Source of the DNA: Hippophae tibetana
Lineage: Eukaryota > Streptophyta > Magnoliopsida > Rosales > Elaeagnaceae
Direction of reading: 5' to 3'
Assembly (NCBI GenBank): GCA_037013495.1
Contig: CM072802.1
Coordinates: 63,659,483-63,723,482 of the forward strand
Length of the DNA: 64,000 bases
A program made the translations under genes and the position numbers. Below, piece by piece: positions 49,412 to 63,550 of this stretch. The notes beneath the pieces are model-generated. The model saw only the letters and a program-made list of their open reading frames with translations. It ran no database searches and had not been told where the DNA came from. Numbering within the stretch: position 1 is the stretch's first letter; the number at the start of each line of letters is the position of its first letter.

Positions 49412-52400
49412 AGAACCGACAATTTTGGACGAATTTTATATTTTTCATGATTTTCCGAGAGTTCAAAAAATAACTAAAAATACTTCGAAGGTCCATAAGA
49501 TTATGAAAATTTTTAGTAAGTGATCAAATATTATTCCAAACAGGTGTGCAAAAAATCGCCCAAGAATTCCATCGTTTTCACGAGTTTGCCCACGGGGTGT
49601 TAGACATGCCTATCAATGCCCCACATTGTGGCACCCGAAAACGAGCATTCCTTGTCATCTTCGAATTTTTACCGTGCTAAACATGATGTTTCGTGATCAA
49701 TAAATGATAGAGGATGAAAGGAATTGGGTCCAAGAAGAACCGACAATTTGGACGAATTTTCTATTTTTCATGATTTTCCAAGAGTTCAAAAAATAACTAA
49801 AAGTACTTCCCATGTCCATAAGAATATGAAACTTTGCAGTATGTGATCAAATATTATTCCAAACAGTTGGGCAAAAAATCGCCCAAGAATTCCATCGTTT
49901 GACATGAATTTGCCCATGGGGTGTTAGACATGCCTATCAATGCCCACATAGTGGCACACGAAAACGAGCATTCCTTGTCATCTTCGTATTTTTACTGAGC
50001 CAAACCGGATGTTTCGTGATCAATAAATCATATAGGATGAAAGGAATTGCGTCCAACAAGAACCGACAATTTTGGATGAAGTTTATATTTTTCATGAATT
50101 TCCGAGAGTTCAAAAAATAACTAAAAATAATTCCCATGTCCATAAGATTATGAAAATATGTAGTATGTGATCAAATATTATTCCAAACAGGTGTGCATAA
50201 AATCGCCCAAGAATTCCATAGTTTTCACAAGGTTGCCCACGGGGTGTTACACATGCCTATCAATGCCACACATAGTGGCACCCGAAAACGAGAATTCCTT
50301 GTGATCTATGTATTTTTACCATGACAAACCTTATGTTTCGTGATCAATAAATCATAGAGGATGAAAGGAATTGCGTCCAACAAGAACCGACAATTTTGGA
50401 CGAATTTTGTATTTTTCATGATTTTCCGAGAGTTAAAAAAATAACTAAAACTACTTCCCATGTCCATAAGATTATGAAACTTTGCAGTATGTGATCAAAT
50501 ATTATTCCAAACAGTTGGGCAAAAAATCGCCCAAGAATTCCATCATTTGACACGAGTTTGCCCACAAGTGTTAGACATGCCTATTAATGCCCCACATAGT
50601 GGCACCCGAAAACGAGCATTCCTTGTGATCTTCGTATTTTTACCGTGCCAAACCCGATATTTCGTGATCAATAAATCATAGAGAATTAAAAGAATTGCGT
50701 CCAACAAGAACCGACAATTTTGGACGAATTTTATATTTTTCATTATTTTCGAGAGTTCAAAAAATAACTAAAAATAATTCCCATGTCCATAAGATTATGA
50801 AAATATGTAGTATGTGATCAAATATTATTCCAAACAGGTGTGCAAAAAATCGCCCAAGAATTCCATAGTTTTCACAAGGTTGCCCACGGGGTGTTACACA
50901 TGCCTATCAATGCCACACATAGTGGCACCCGAAAACGAGAATTCCTTGTCATCTTCGTATTTTTACCGTGCCAAACCTGATGTTTCGTGATTAATAAATC
51001 CTAAAGGATGAAAGGAATTGCGTCCAATAAGAACCGACAATTTTGGACGAATTTTATATTTTTCAGGATTTTCCGAGAGTTCAAAAAATAACTAATAATA
51101 CTTCCAATGTCCATAAGATTATGAAAATTTGTAGCTTGTGATCAAATATTATTCCAAACAGGTGTGCAAAAAATCGCCCAAGAATTCCATCGTTTTCACG
51201 AGTTTGCCCACGGGGTGTTAGACATGCCTATCAATGCCCCACATTGTGGCACCCGATAACGAGCATTCCTTGTCATATTCGTATTTTTACCGTGCTAAAC
51301 CTGATGTTTCGTGATCAATAAATCATAGAGGATGAAAGGAATTGGGTCCAAGAAGAACCGACAATTTGGAAGAATTTTCTATTTTTCGTGATTTTCTGAG
51401 AGTTCAAAAAATAACTAAAAGTACTTCCCATGTCCAAAAGAATATGAAACTTTGCAGTATGTGATCAAATATTATTACAAACAGTTGGGCAAAAAATCGC
51501 CCAAGAATTCCATCGTTTGACATGAGTTTTCCCACGGGGTGTTAGACATGCCTATAAATGCCCACACAGTGGCACACGAAAACGAGCATTCCTTGTCATC
51601 TTCATATTTTTACTGTGCCAAACCTGATGTTTCGTGATCAATAAATCATATAGGGTGAAAGGAATTGCGTCGAACAAGAACCGACAATTTTGGACGAATT
51701 TTATATTTTTCATGAATTTCCGAGAGTTCAAAAAATAACTAAAAATAATTCCCATGTCCATAAAATTATGAAAATTTGTAGTATGTGATCAAATATTATT
51801 CCAAACAGGTGTGCAAAAAATCGCCCAAGAATTCCATAGTTTTCACAAGGTTGCCCACGGGGTGTTAGACATGCCTATCAATACCCCACATAGTGGCACC
51901 CGAAAACGAGAATTCCTTGTCATCTTCGTATTTCTATCGTGCCAAACCTGATGTTTCGTGATTAATAAATCCTAGAGGATGAAAGGAATTGCGTCCAATA
52001 AGAACCGACAATTTTGGACGAATTTTATATTTTTCAGGATTTTCCGAGAGTTAAAAAAATTACTAATCATACTTCCCATGATCATAAGGTTATGAAATTT
52101 TGTAGTATGTGATCAAATATTATTCCAAACAGGTGTGCACAAAATCGCCCAATAATTATATCGCTTTCACGAGTTTTCCCACAGGGTGTTAGACATGACT
52201 ATCAATGCCCCACATATTGGCACCCTAAAACGAGCATTCCTTGTCATAATCGTATTTTTACCGTGACAAACCTGATGTTTCGTGATCAATAAATCATATT
52301 GGATGAAAAGAATTGCGTCCAACAAGAACCGACAATTTTGGACGAATTTTATATTTTTCATGATTTTCCGAGAGTTAAAAAACTAACTAAAAATACTTCC

Positions 52401-52972
52401 AATGTCCATAAGATTATGAATATTTGTATTATGTGATCAAATATTATTCCAAACAGGTCTGCAAAAAATCGCCCAATAATTCCATCGTTTTCACGAGTTT
52501 GCCCATGGGGTGTTAAACATGCCTATCAATGCCCCACAAAGTGGCACCCGAAAACGAGCATTCCTTGTGATCTATGTATTTTTACCATGACAAACCTTAT
52601 GTTTCGTGATCAATAAATCATAGAGGATGAAAGGAATTGCGTCCAACAAGAACCGACAATTTTGGACGAATTTTGTATTTTTCATGATTTTCCGAGAGTT
52701 AAAAAAATAACTAAAACTACTTCCCATGTCCATAAGATTATGAAACTTTGCAGTATGTGATCAAATATTATTCCAAACAGTTGGGCAAAAAATCGCCCAA
52801 GAATTCCATCATTTGACACGAGTTTGCCCACAAGTGTTAGACATGCCTATTAATGCCCCACATAGTGGCACCCGAAAACGAGCATTCCTTGTGATCTTCG
52901 TATTTTTACCGTGCCAAACCCGATATTTCGTGATCAATAAATCATAGAGAATTAAAAGAATTGCGTCCAACA
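49412..52972. repeat. Higher-order repeat D, copy 1 (11 monomers, 3561 bp)
   Basis: Tandem partner of 52973-56533 at a constant offset of 3561. The left edge lies in the gaaccgacaattttgg word. Marker variants are tttttagtaagtg (49511), aaatgatagagg, cgataacgagc (51254), gtagcttgtgatc (51131), attcgtatttctatcg and atatcgctttcac. It contains two copies of the ccacaagtg, gagaattaaaag block (about 50.54-50.74 kb and 52.81-52.95 kb), otherwise typical of the left half of the window. Confidence 0.92.
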
Positions 52973-55900
52973 AGAACCGACAATTTTGGACGAATTTTAT
53001 ATTTTTCATGATTTTCCGAGAGTTCAAAAAATAACTAAAAATACTTCGAAGGTCCATAAGATTATGAAAATTTTTAGTAAGTGATCAAATATTATTCCAA
53101 ACAGGTGTGCAAAAAATCGCCCAAGAATTCCATCGTTTTCACGAGTTTGCCCACGGGGTGTTAGACATGCCTATCAATGCCCCACATTGTGGCACCCGAA
53201 AACGAGCATTCCTTGTCATCTTCGAATTTTTACCGTGCTAAACATGATGTTTCGTGATCAATAAATGATAGAGGATGAAAGGAATTGGGTCCAAGAAGAA
53301 CCGACAATTTGGACGAATTTTCTATTTTTCATGATTTTCCAAGAGTTCAAAAAATAACTAAAAGTACTTCCCATGTCCATAAGAATATGAAACTTTGCAG
53401 TATGTGATCAAATATTATTCCAAACAGTTGGGCAAAAAATCGCCCAAGAATTCCATCGTTTGACATGAATTTGCCCATGGGGTGTTAGACATGCCTATCA
53501 ATGCCCACATAGTGGCACACGAAAACGAGCATTCCTTGTCATCTTCGTATTTTTACTGAGCCAAACCGGATGTTTCGTGATCAATAAATCATATAGGATG
53601 AAAGGAATTGCGTCCAACAAGAACCGACAATTTTGGATGAAGTTTATATTTTTCATGAATTTCCGAGAGTTCAAAAAATAACTAAAAATAATTCCCATGT
53701 CCATAAGATTATGAAAATATGTAGTATGTGATCAAATATTATTCCAAACAGGTGTGCAAAAAATCGCCCAAGAATTCCATAGTTTTCACAAGGTTGCCCA
53801 CGGGGTGTTACACATGCCTATCAATGCCACACATAGTGGCACCCGAAAACGAGAATTCCTTGTGATCTATGTATTTTTACCATGACAAACCTTATGTTTC
53901 GTGATCAATAAATCATAGAGGATGAAAGGAATTGCGTCCAACAAGAACCGACAATTTTGGACGAATTTTGTATTTTTCATGATTTTCCGAGAGTTAAAAA
54001 AATAACTAAAACTACTTCCCATGTCCATAAGATTATGAAACTTTGCAGTATGTGATCAAATATTATTCCAAACAGTTGGGCAAAAAATCGCCCAAGAATT
54101 CCATCATTTGACACGAGTTTGCCCACAAGTGTTAGACATGCCTATTAATGCCCCACATAGTGGCACCCGAAAACGAGCATTCCTTGTGATCTTCGTATTT
54201 TTACCGTGCCAAACCCGATATTTCGTGATCAATAAATCATAGAGAATTAAAAGAATTGCGTCCAACAAGAACCGACAATTTTGGACGAATTTTATATTTT
54301 TCATTATTTTCGAGAGTTCAAAAAATAACTAAAAATAATTCCCATGTCCATAAGATTATGAAAATATGTAGTATGTGATCAAATATTATTCCAAACAGGT
54401 GTGCAAAAAATCGCCCAAGAATTCCATAGTTTTCACAAGGTTGCCCACGGGGTGTTACACATGCCTATCAATGCCACACATAGTGGCACCCGAAAACGAG
54501 AATTCCTTGTCATCTTCGTATTTTTACCGTGCCAAACCTGATGTTTCGTGATTAATAAATCCTAAAGGATGAAAGGAATTGCGTCCAATAAGAACCGACA
54601 ATTTTGGACGAATTTTATATTTTTCAGGATTTTCCGAGAGTTCAAAAAATAACTAATAATACTTCCAATGTCCATAAGATTATGAAAATTTGTAGCTTGT
54701 GATCAAATATTATTCCAAACAGGTGTGCAAAAAATCGCCCAAGAATTCCATCGTTTTCACGAGTTTGCCCACGGGGTGTTAGACATGCCTATCAATGCCC
54801 CACATTGTGGCACCCGATAACGAGCATTCCTTGTCATATTCGTATTTTTACCGTGCTAAACCTGATGTTTCGTGATCAATAAATCATAGAGGATGAAAGG
54901 AATTGGGTCCAAGAAGAACCGACAATTTGGAAGAATTTTCTATTTTTCGTGATTTTCTAAGAGTTCAAAAAATAACTAAAAGTACTTCCCATGTCCAAAA
55001 GAATATGAAACTTTGCAGTATGTGATCAAATATTATTACAAACAGTTGGGCAAAAAATCGCCCAAGAATTCCATCGTTTGACATGAGTTTTCCCACGGGG
55101 TGTTAGACATGCCTATAAATGCCCACACAGTGGCACACGAAAACGAGCATTCCTTGTCATCTTCGTATTTTTACTGTGCCAAACCTGATGTTTCGTGATC
55201 AATAAATCATATAGGGTGAAAGGAATTGCGTCGAACAAGAACCGACAATTTTGGACGAATTTTATATTTTTCATGAATTTCCGAGAGTTCAAAAAATAAC
55301 TAAAAATAATTCCCATGTCCATAAAATTATGAAAATTTGTAGTATGTGATCAAATATTATTCCAAACAGGTGTGCAAAAAATCGCCCAAGAATTCCATAG
55401 TTTTCACAAGGTTGCCCACGGGGTGTTAGACATGCCTATCAATACCCCACATAGTGGCACCCGAAAACGAGAATTCCTTGTCATCTTCGTATTTCTATCG
55501 TGCCAAACCTGATGTTTCGTGATTAATAAATCCTAGAGGATGAAAGGAATTGCGTCCAATAAGAACCGACAATTTTGGACGAATTTTATATTTTTCAGGA
55601 TTTTCCGAGAGTTAAAAAAATTACTAATCATACTTCCCATGATCATAAGGTTATGAAATTTTGTAGTATGTGATCAAATATTATTCCAAACAGGTGTGCA
55701 CAAAATCGCCCAATAATTATATCGCTTTCACGAGTTTTCCCACAGGGTGTTAGACATGACTATCAATGCCCCACATATTGGCACCCTAAAACGAGCATTC
55801 CTTGTCATAATCGTATTTTTACCGTGACAAACCTGATGTTTCGTGATCAATAAATCATATTGGATGAAAAGAATTGCGTCCAACAAGAACCGACAATTTT

Positions 55901-56533
55901 GGACGAATTTTATATTTTTCATGATTTTCCGAGAGTTAAAAAAATAACTAAAAATACTTCCAATGTCCATAAGATTATGAATATTTGTATTATGTGATCA
56001 AATATTATTCCAAACAGGTCTGCAAAAAATCGCCCAATAATTCCATCGTTTTCACGAGTTTACCCATGGGGTGTTAAACATGCCTATCAATGCCCCACAA
56101 AGTGGCACCCGAAAACGAGCATTCCTTGTGATCTATGTATTTTTACCATGACAAACCTTATGTTTCGTGATCAATAAATCATAGAGGATGAAAGGAATTG
56201 CGTCCAACAAGAACCGACAATTTTGGACGAATTTTGTATTTTTCATGATTTTCCGAGAGTTAAAAAAATAACTAAAACTACTTCCCATGTCCATAAGATT
56301 ATGAAACTTTGCAGTATGTGATCAAATATTATTCCAAACAGTTGGGCAAAAAATCGCCCAAGAATTCCATCATTTGACACGAGTTTGCCCACAAGTGTTA
56401 GACATGCCTATTAATGCCCCACATAGTGGCACCCGAAAACGAGCATTCCTTGTGATCTTCGTATTTTTACCGTGCCAAACCCGATATTTCGTGATCAATA
56501 AATCATAGAGAATTAAAAGAATTGCGTCCAACA
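52973..56533. repeat. Higher-order repeat D, copy 2 (11 monomers, 3561 bp)
   Basis: It matches copy 1 with only about half a dozen single-base differences noticed by eye: gtgcataaaatcg against gtgcaaaaaatcg, cttcatattttt against cttcgtattttt, ttctgagag against ttctaagag, aactaactaaaaa against aaataactaaaaa, and tttgcccatgg against tttacccatgg. Similarity runs a few tens of bases past 56533, then continues into the block matching 40.7 kb. Confidence 0.92.
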
Positions 56534-57660
56534 AGAACCGACAATTTTGGACGAATTTTATATTTTTCATTATTTTCGAGAGTTCAAAAAATAACTAAAT
56601 ATACTTCCCATATCCATAATTTTGTGAAAATTTGTAGTATGTGTTCAAATATTATTCCAAACAGGTGTGCAAAACATCGCCCAAGAATTCTATCGTTTGA
56701 TATGACTTTGCCCACGGGGTATTAGACATGCCTATCAATGCCCCACATAGTGGCACCCGAAAACGAGCATTTCTTGTCATCTTCGTATTTTTACCGCGCC
56801 AAACCTGATGTTTTGTGATCAATAAATCATAGAGGATGAAAGGAATTGCCTCCAATAAGAACCGACAATTTTGGACGAATTTTATATTTTTCATGATTTT
56901 CCGAGAGTTAAAAAAATAACTAAAAATATTCCCAATGTCCATAAGGTTATGAAACTTTGCAGTATGTGATCAAATATTATTCCAAACAGGTGTGCAACAA
57001 ATCGCCCAAGAATTCCATCGTTTGACACGAGTTTGCCCACGGGGTGTTAGACATGCCTATCAATGCCCCCACATAGTAACACCCGAAAACGAGCATTCCT
57101 TGTCATCTTCGTATTTTTACCGTGCCGAACCTGATGTTTCATGATCAATAAATCATAGAGGATGAAAGGAATTGCATCCAACAAGAACAGACAATTTTGG
57201 ACGAATTTTATATTTTTCATGATTTTTCGAGAGTTCAAAAAATAACTAAAAGTACTTCCCATGCCCATAAGAATATGAAACTTTGCAGTATGTGATCAAA
57301 TATTATTCCAAACATTTGGGCAAAAAATCGCCCATGAATTGCATCGTTTGACACGAGTTTGCCCACGGGGTGTTAGACATGCCTATCAATACCCCACATA
57401 GTAACACCCGAAAACGAGCATTCCTTGTCATCTTCGTATTTTTACCGTGCCGAACCTGATGTTTCGTGATCAATAAATCATAGAAGATGAAAGGAATTGC
57501 GTCCTATAAGAACCGACAATTTTGGACGAATTTTATATTTTTCATGATTTTCCGAGAGTTAAAAAATAACTAAAAATACTTCCAATGTCCATAAGATTAT
57601 GAAAATTTGTAGTATGTGATCAAATATTATTCCAAACAGGTGTGCAAAAAATCGCCCAAG
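56534..57660. repeat. Satellite segment equivalent to 40.68-41.81 kb
   Basis: It follows repeat C at an offset of 15854 (acatcgcccaag, gcgccaaacctg, gcccccacatagtaac, agtaacacccg). Private changes include attgcctcc near 56847 and catgcccataag near 57262. No unique sequence is present. Confidence 0.85.
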
Positions 57661-58306
57661 AATTCCATCATTTTCACGAGTTTGCCCACGGGGTGTTAGA
57701 CATGCCTATCAATGCCCCACATTGTGGCACCCGAAAACGAGCTTTCCTTGTCATCTTCGTATTTTTACCGTGCTAAACCTGATGTTTCGTGATCAATAAA
57801 TCATAGAGGATGAAAGGAATTGGGTCCAAAAAGAACCGACAATTTGGACGAATTTTCTATTTTTCACGATTTTCCGAGAGTTCAAAAAATAACTAAAAGT
57901 ACTTCCCATGTCCATAAGAATATGAAACTTTGCAGTATGTGATCAAATATTATTCCAAACAAATGGGCAAAAAATCGCCCAAGAATTCCATCATTTTCAC
58001 GAGTTTGCCCACGGGGTGTTAGACATGCCTATCAATGCCCCACATTGTGGCACCCGAAAACGAGCTTTCCTTGTCATCTTCGTATTTTTACCGTGCTAAA
58101 CCTGATGTTTCGTGATCAATAAATCATAGAGGATGAAAGGAATTGGGTCCAAGAAGAACCGACAATTTGGACGAATTTTCTATTTTTCACGATTTTCCGA
58201 GTGTTCAAAAAATAACTAAAAGTACTTCCCATGTCCATAAGAATATGAAACTTTGCAGTATGTGATCAAATATTATTCCAAACAAATGGGCAAAAAATCG
58301 CCCAAG
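57661..58306. repeat. Single-monomer tandem duplication (2 x 323 bp)
   Basis: Copies at 57661-57983 and 57984-58306 both begin aattccatcattttcacg and carry acattgtgg, gagctttcc, gacaatttgg, cacgatttt, agtacttcc and aacaaatgggc. The differences I saw are ccaaaaagaacc against ccaagaagaacc and gagagttc against gagtgttc. The step adds one monomer relative to 41.8-42.1 kb, and the offset to repeat C changes from 15854 to 16180. Confidence 0.88.
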
Positions 58307-61300
58307 AATTCCATCGTTTGACATGAGTTTGCCCACGGGGTGTTAGACATGCCTATCAATGCCCACATAGTGGCACACGAAAACGAACATTCCTTGTCAT
58401 CTTCGTATTTTTACTGTGCCAAACCTGATGTTTCGTGATCAATAAATCATATAGGATGAAAGGAATTGCGTCCAACAAGAACCGACAATTTTGGACGAAT
58501 TTTATATTTTTCATGAATTTCCGAGAGTTTAAAAAATAACTAAAAATAATTCCCATGTCCATAAGATTATGAAAATTTGTAGTATGTGATCAAATATTAT
58601 TCCAAACAGGTGTGCAAAAAATCGCCCAAGAATTCCATAGTTTTCACAAGGATTCCCACAGGGTGTTAGACATGCCTATCAATACCCCACATAGTGGCAC
58701 CCGAAAACGAGAATTCATTGTCATCTTTGTATTTTTACCGTGCCAAACCTGATGTTTCGTGATTAATAAATCCTAGAGGATGAAAGGAATTGCGTATAAT
58801 AAGAACAGACAATTTTGGAAGAATTTTATATTTTTCATGATTTTCCGAGATTTAAAAAAAAAACTAATCATACTTCCCATGTTCATAAGATTATGAAAAT
58901 TTGTAGTATGTGATCAAATATTATTCCAAACAGGTGTGCAAAAAACCGCCCAAGAATTACATCGTTTTCACGAGTTTTCCCACAGGGTGTTAGACATGAC
59001 TATCAATGCCCCATATAGTGGCACCCGAAAACGAGCATTACTTGTCATCTTCGTATTTTTACCATGACAAACTTGATGTTTCCTGATCAATAAATCATAG
59101 AGGATGAAAGGAATTGCGTCCAATAAGAACCGACAATTTTGGACGAATTTTATATTTTTCATGATTTTCCGAGAGTTCAAAAAATAACTAAAAATACTTC
59201 GAAGGTCCATAAGATTATGAAAATTTGTAGTAAGTGATCAAATATTATTCCAAACAGGTGTGCAAAAAATCGCCCAAGAATTCCATCGTTTTCACGAGTT
59301 TGCCCACGGGGTGTTAGACATGCCTATCAATGCCCCACATTGTGGCACCCGAAAACGAGCATTCCTTGTCATCTTCGAATTTTTACCGTGCTAAACCTGA
59401 TGTTTCGTGATCAATAAATCATAGAGGATGAAAGGAATTGGGTCCAAGAAGAACCGACAATTTGGACGAATTTTCTATTTTTCATGATTTTCCGAGTGTT
59501 CAAAAAATAACTAAAAGTACTTCCCATGTCCATAATCATATGAACCTTTGCAGTATGTGATCAAATATTATTCCAAACAGTTGGGCAAAAAATCGCCCAA
59601 GAATTCCATCGTTTGACATGAATTTGCCCATGGGGTGTTAGACATGCCTATCAATGCCCACATAGTGGCACACGAAAACGAGCATTCCTTGTCATCTTCG
59701 TATTTTTACTGAGCCAAACCTGATGTTTCGTCATCAATAAATCATATAGGATGAAAGGAATTGCGTCCAACAAGAACCGACAATTTTGGATGAATTTTAT
59801 ATTTTTCATGAATTTCCGAGAGTTCAAAAAATAACTAAAAATAATTCCCATGTCCATAAGATTATGAAAATATGTAGTATGTGATCAAATATTATTCCAA
59901 ACAGGTGTGCAAAAAATCGCCCAAGAATTCCATAGTTTTCACAAGGTTGCCCACGGGGTGTTACACATGCCTATCAATGCCACACATAGTGGCACCCGAA
60001 AACGAGAATTCCTTGTCATCTTCGTATTTTTACCGTGCCAAACCTGATGTTTCGTGATTAATAAATCCTAGAGGATGAAAGGAATTGCGTCCAATAAGAA
60101 CAGACAATTTTGGACGAATTTTATATTTTTCATGATTTTCCGAGAGTTAAAAAAAAAACTAATCATACTTCCCATGTTCATAAGATTATGAAAATTTGTA
60201 GTATGTGATCAAATATTATTCCAAACAGGTCTGCAAAAAATCGCCCAATAATTCCATCGTTTTCACGAGTTTGCCCATGGGGTGTTAAACATGCCTATCA
60301 ATGCCCCACAAAGTGGCACCCGAAAACGAGCATTCCTTGTCATCTATGTATTTTTACCATGACAAACCTTATGTTTCGTGATCAATAAATCATAGAGGAT
60401 GAAAGGAATTGCGTCCAACAAGAACCGACAATTTTGGACGAATTTTGTATTTTTCATGATTTTCCGAGAGTTAAAAAAATAACTAAAACTACTTCCCATG
60501 TCCATAAGATTATGAAACTTTGCAGTATGTGATCAAATATTATTCCAAACAGTTGGGCAAAAAATCGCCCAAGAATTCCATCATTTGACACGAGTTTGCC
60601 CACAAGTGTTAGACATGCCTATTAATGCCCCACATAGTGGCACCCGAAAACGAGCATTCCTTGTGATCTTCGTATTTTTACCGTGCCAAACCCGATATTT
60701 CGTGATCAATAAATCATAGAGAATTAAAAGAATTGCGTCCAATAAGAACCGACTATTTTGGACGAATTTTATATTTTTCAGGATTTTCCGAGAGTTCAAA
60801 AAATAACTAATAATACTTCCAATGTCCATAAGATTATGAAAATTTGTAGTGTGTGATCAAATATTATTCCAAACAGGTGTGCAAAAAATCGCCCAAGAAT
60901 TCCATCGTTTTCACGAGTTTGCCCACGGGGTGTTAGACATGCCTATCAATGCCCCACATTGTGGCACCCGAAAACGAGCATTCCTTGTCATATTCGTATT
61001 TTTACCGTGCTAAACCTGATGTTTCGTGATCAATAAATCATAGAGGATGAAAGGAATTGGGTCCAAGAAGAACCGACAATTTGGAAGAATTTTCTATTTT
61101 TCGTGATTTTCCGAGAGTTCAAAAAATAACTAAAAGTACTTCCCATGTCCAAAAGAATATGAAACTTTGCAGTATGTGATCAAATATTATTACAAACAGT
61201 TGGGCAAAAAATCGCCCAAGAATTCCATCGTTTGACATGAATTTGCCCACGGGGTGTTAGACATGCCTATAAATGCCCACACAGTGGCACACGAAAACGA

Positions 61301-62374
61301 GCATTCCTTGTCATCTTCGTATTTTTACTGTGCCAAACCTGAGGTTTCGTGATCAATAAATCATATAGGGTGAAAGGAATTGCGTCGAACAAGAACCGAC
61401 AATTTTGGACGAATTTTATATTTTTCATGAATTTCCGAGAGTTCAAAAAATAACTAAAAATAATTCCCATGTCCATAAGATTATGAAAATTTGTAGTATG
61501 TGATCAAATATTATTCCAAACAGGTGTGCAAAAAATAGCCCAAGAATTCCATAGTTTTCACAAGGTTGCCCACGTGGTGTTAGACATGCCTATCAATACC
61601 CCACATAGTGGCTCCCGAAAACGAGAATTCCTTGTCATCTTCGTATTTCTACCGTGCCAAACCTGATGTTTCGTGATTAATAAATCCTAGAGGATGAAAG
61701 GAATTCCGTCCAATAAGAACCGACAATTTTGGACGAATTTTATATTTTTCAGGATTTTCCGAGAGTTAAAAAAATAACTAATCATACTTCCCATGATCAT
61801 AAGGTTATGAAATTTTGTAGTATGTGATCAAATATTATTCCAAACAGGTGTGCACAAAATCGCCCAAGAATTACATCGTTTTCATGAGTTTTCCCACAGG
61901 GTGTTAGACATGACTATCAATGCCCCACATATTGGCACCCGAAAACGAGCATTCCTTGCCATAATCGTATTTTTACCGTGACAAACCTGATGTTTCGTGA
62001 TCAATAAATCATATAGGATGAAAGGAATTGCGTCCAACAAGAACCGACAATTTTGGACGAATTTTATATTTTTCATGAATTTCCGAGAGTTCAAAAAATA
62101 ACTAAAAATAATTCCCATGTCCATAACATTATGAAAATTTGTAGTATGTTAGCAAATATTATTCCAAACAGGTGTGCAAAAAATCGCCCAAGAATTACAT
62201 AGTTTTCACAAGGTTGCCCACGGGGTGTTAGACATGCCTATAAATACCCCATATAGTGGCACCCAAAAACGAGAATTCCTTGTCATTTTCATATTTTTAC
62301 CGTGCCAAACCTGATGTTTCGTGATTAATAAATCCTAGAGGATGAAAGGAATTGCGTCCAATAAGAACAGACAA
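58307..62374. repeat. Mosaic satellite segment (~12.5 monomers)
   Basis: Positions 58.3-59.9 kb follow 48.6-50.1 kb at an offset of 9714. A ccacaagtg, gagaattaaaag block then lies at about 60.2-60.75 kb, and 60.8-62.3 kb follows 45.6-47.1 kb at an offset of 15211. The joins are in register. The monomer near 60.75 kb combines the gagaattaaaag variant with a cttccaatg, tttttcaggatttt right half, which is a chimera. Confidence 0.82.
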
Positions 62375-63550
62375 TTTTGGACGAATTTTATATTTTTCAT
62401 GATTTTCCGAGAGTTAAAAAATAACTAAAAATACTTCCAATGTCCATAAGATTATGAAAATTTGTAGTATGTGATCAAATATTATTCCAAACAGGTGTGC
62501 AAAAAATCGCCCAAGAATTCCATCATTTTCACGAGTTTGCCCACGGGGTGTTAGACATGCCTATCAATGCCCCACATTGTGGCACCCGAAAACGAGCATT
62601 ACTTGTCATCTTCGTATTTTTACCGTGACAAACTTGATGTTTCCTGATCAATAAATCATAGAGGATGAAAGGAATTGCGTCCAATAAGAACCGACAATTT
62701 GGACGAATTTTCTATTTTTCACGATTTTCTGAGAGTTCAAAAAATAACTAAAAGTACTTCCCATGTCCATAAGAATATGAAACTTTGCAGTATGTGATCA
62801 AATATTATTCCAAACAAATGGGCAAAAAATCGCCCATGAATTCCATCGTTTGACACGAGTTTGCCCACGGGGTGTTAGACATGCCTATCAATGCCCACAT
62901 AGTAACACCCGAAAACGAGCATTACTTGTCATCTTCGTATTTTTACCGTGCCGAACCTGATGTTTCGTGATCAATAAATCATAGAAGATGAAAGGAATTG
63001 CGTCCTATAAGAACCGACAATTTTGGACGAATTTTATATTTTTCATGATTTTCCGAGAGTTAAAAAATAACTAAAAATACTTCCAATGTCCATAAGATTA
63101 TGAAAATTTGTAGTATGTGATCAAATATTATTCCAAACAGGTGTGCAAAAAATCGCCCAAGAATTCCATCATTTTCACGAGTTTGCCCACGGGGTGTTAG
63201 ACATGCCTATTAATGCCCCACATTGTGGCACCCGAAAACGAGCATTACTTGTCATCTTCGTATTTTTACCGTGACAAACTTGATGTTTCCTGATCAATAA
63301 ATCATAGAGGATGAAAGGAATTGCGTCCAATAAGAACCGACAATTTGGAAGAATTTTCTATTTTTCACGATTTTCTGAGAGTTCAAAAAATAACTAAAAG
63401 TACTTCCCATGTCCATAAGAATATGAAACTTTGCAGTATGTGATCAAATATTATTCCAAACAAATGGGCAAAAAATCGCCCAAGAATTCCATCGTTTGAC
63501 ATGAGTTTGCCCACGGGGTGTTAGACATGCCTATCAATGCCCACATAGTG
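62375..63550. repeat. Two-monomer tandem duplication (offset 646 bp)
   Basis: The run taaaaaataactaaaaatac, cttccaatg, acattgtgg, gcattacttgtc, caaacttgatgtttcctg occurs from about 62400 and again from about 63047. The first copy ends in an agtaacacccg monomer. The second passes to the gtggcacacgaaaacgaac monomer near 63550. It matches a single copy at about 48.17-48.6 kb. Confidence 0.82.
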
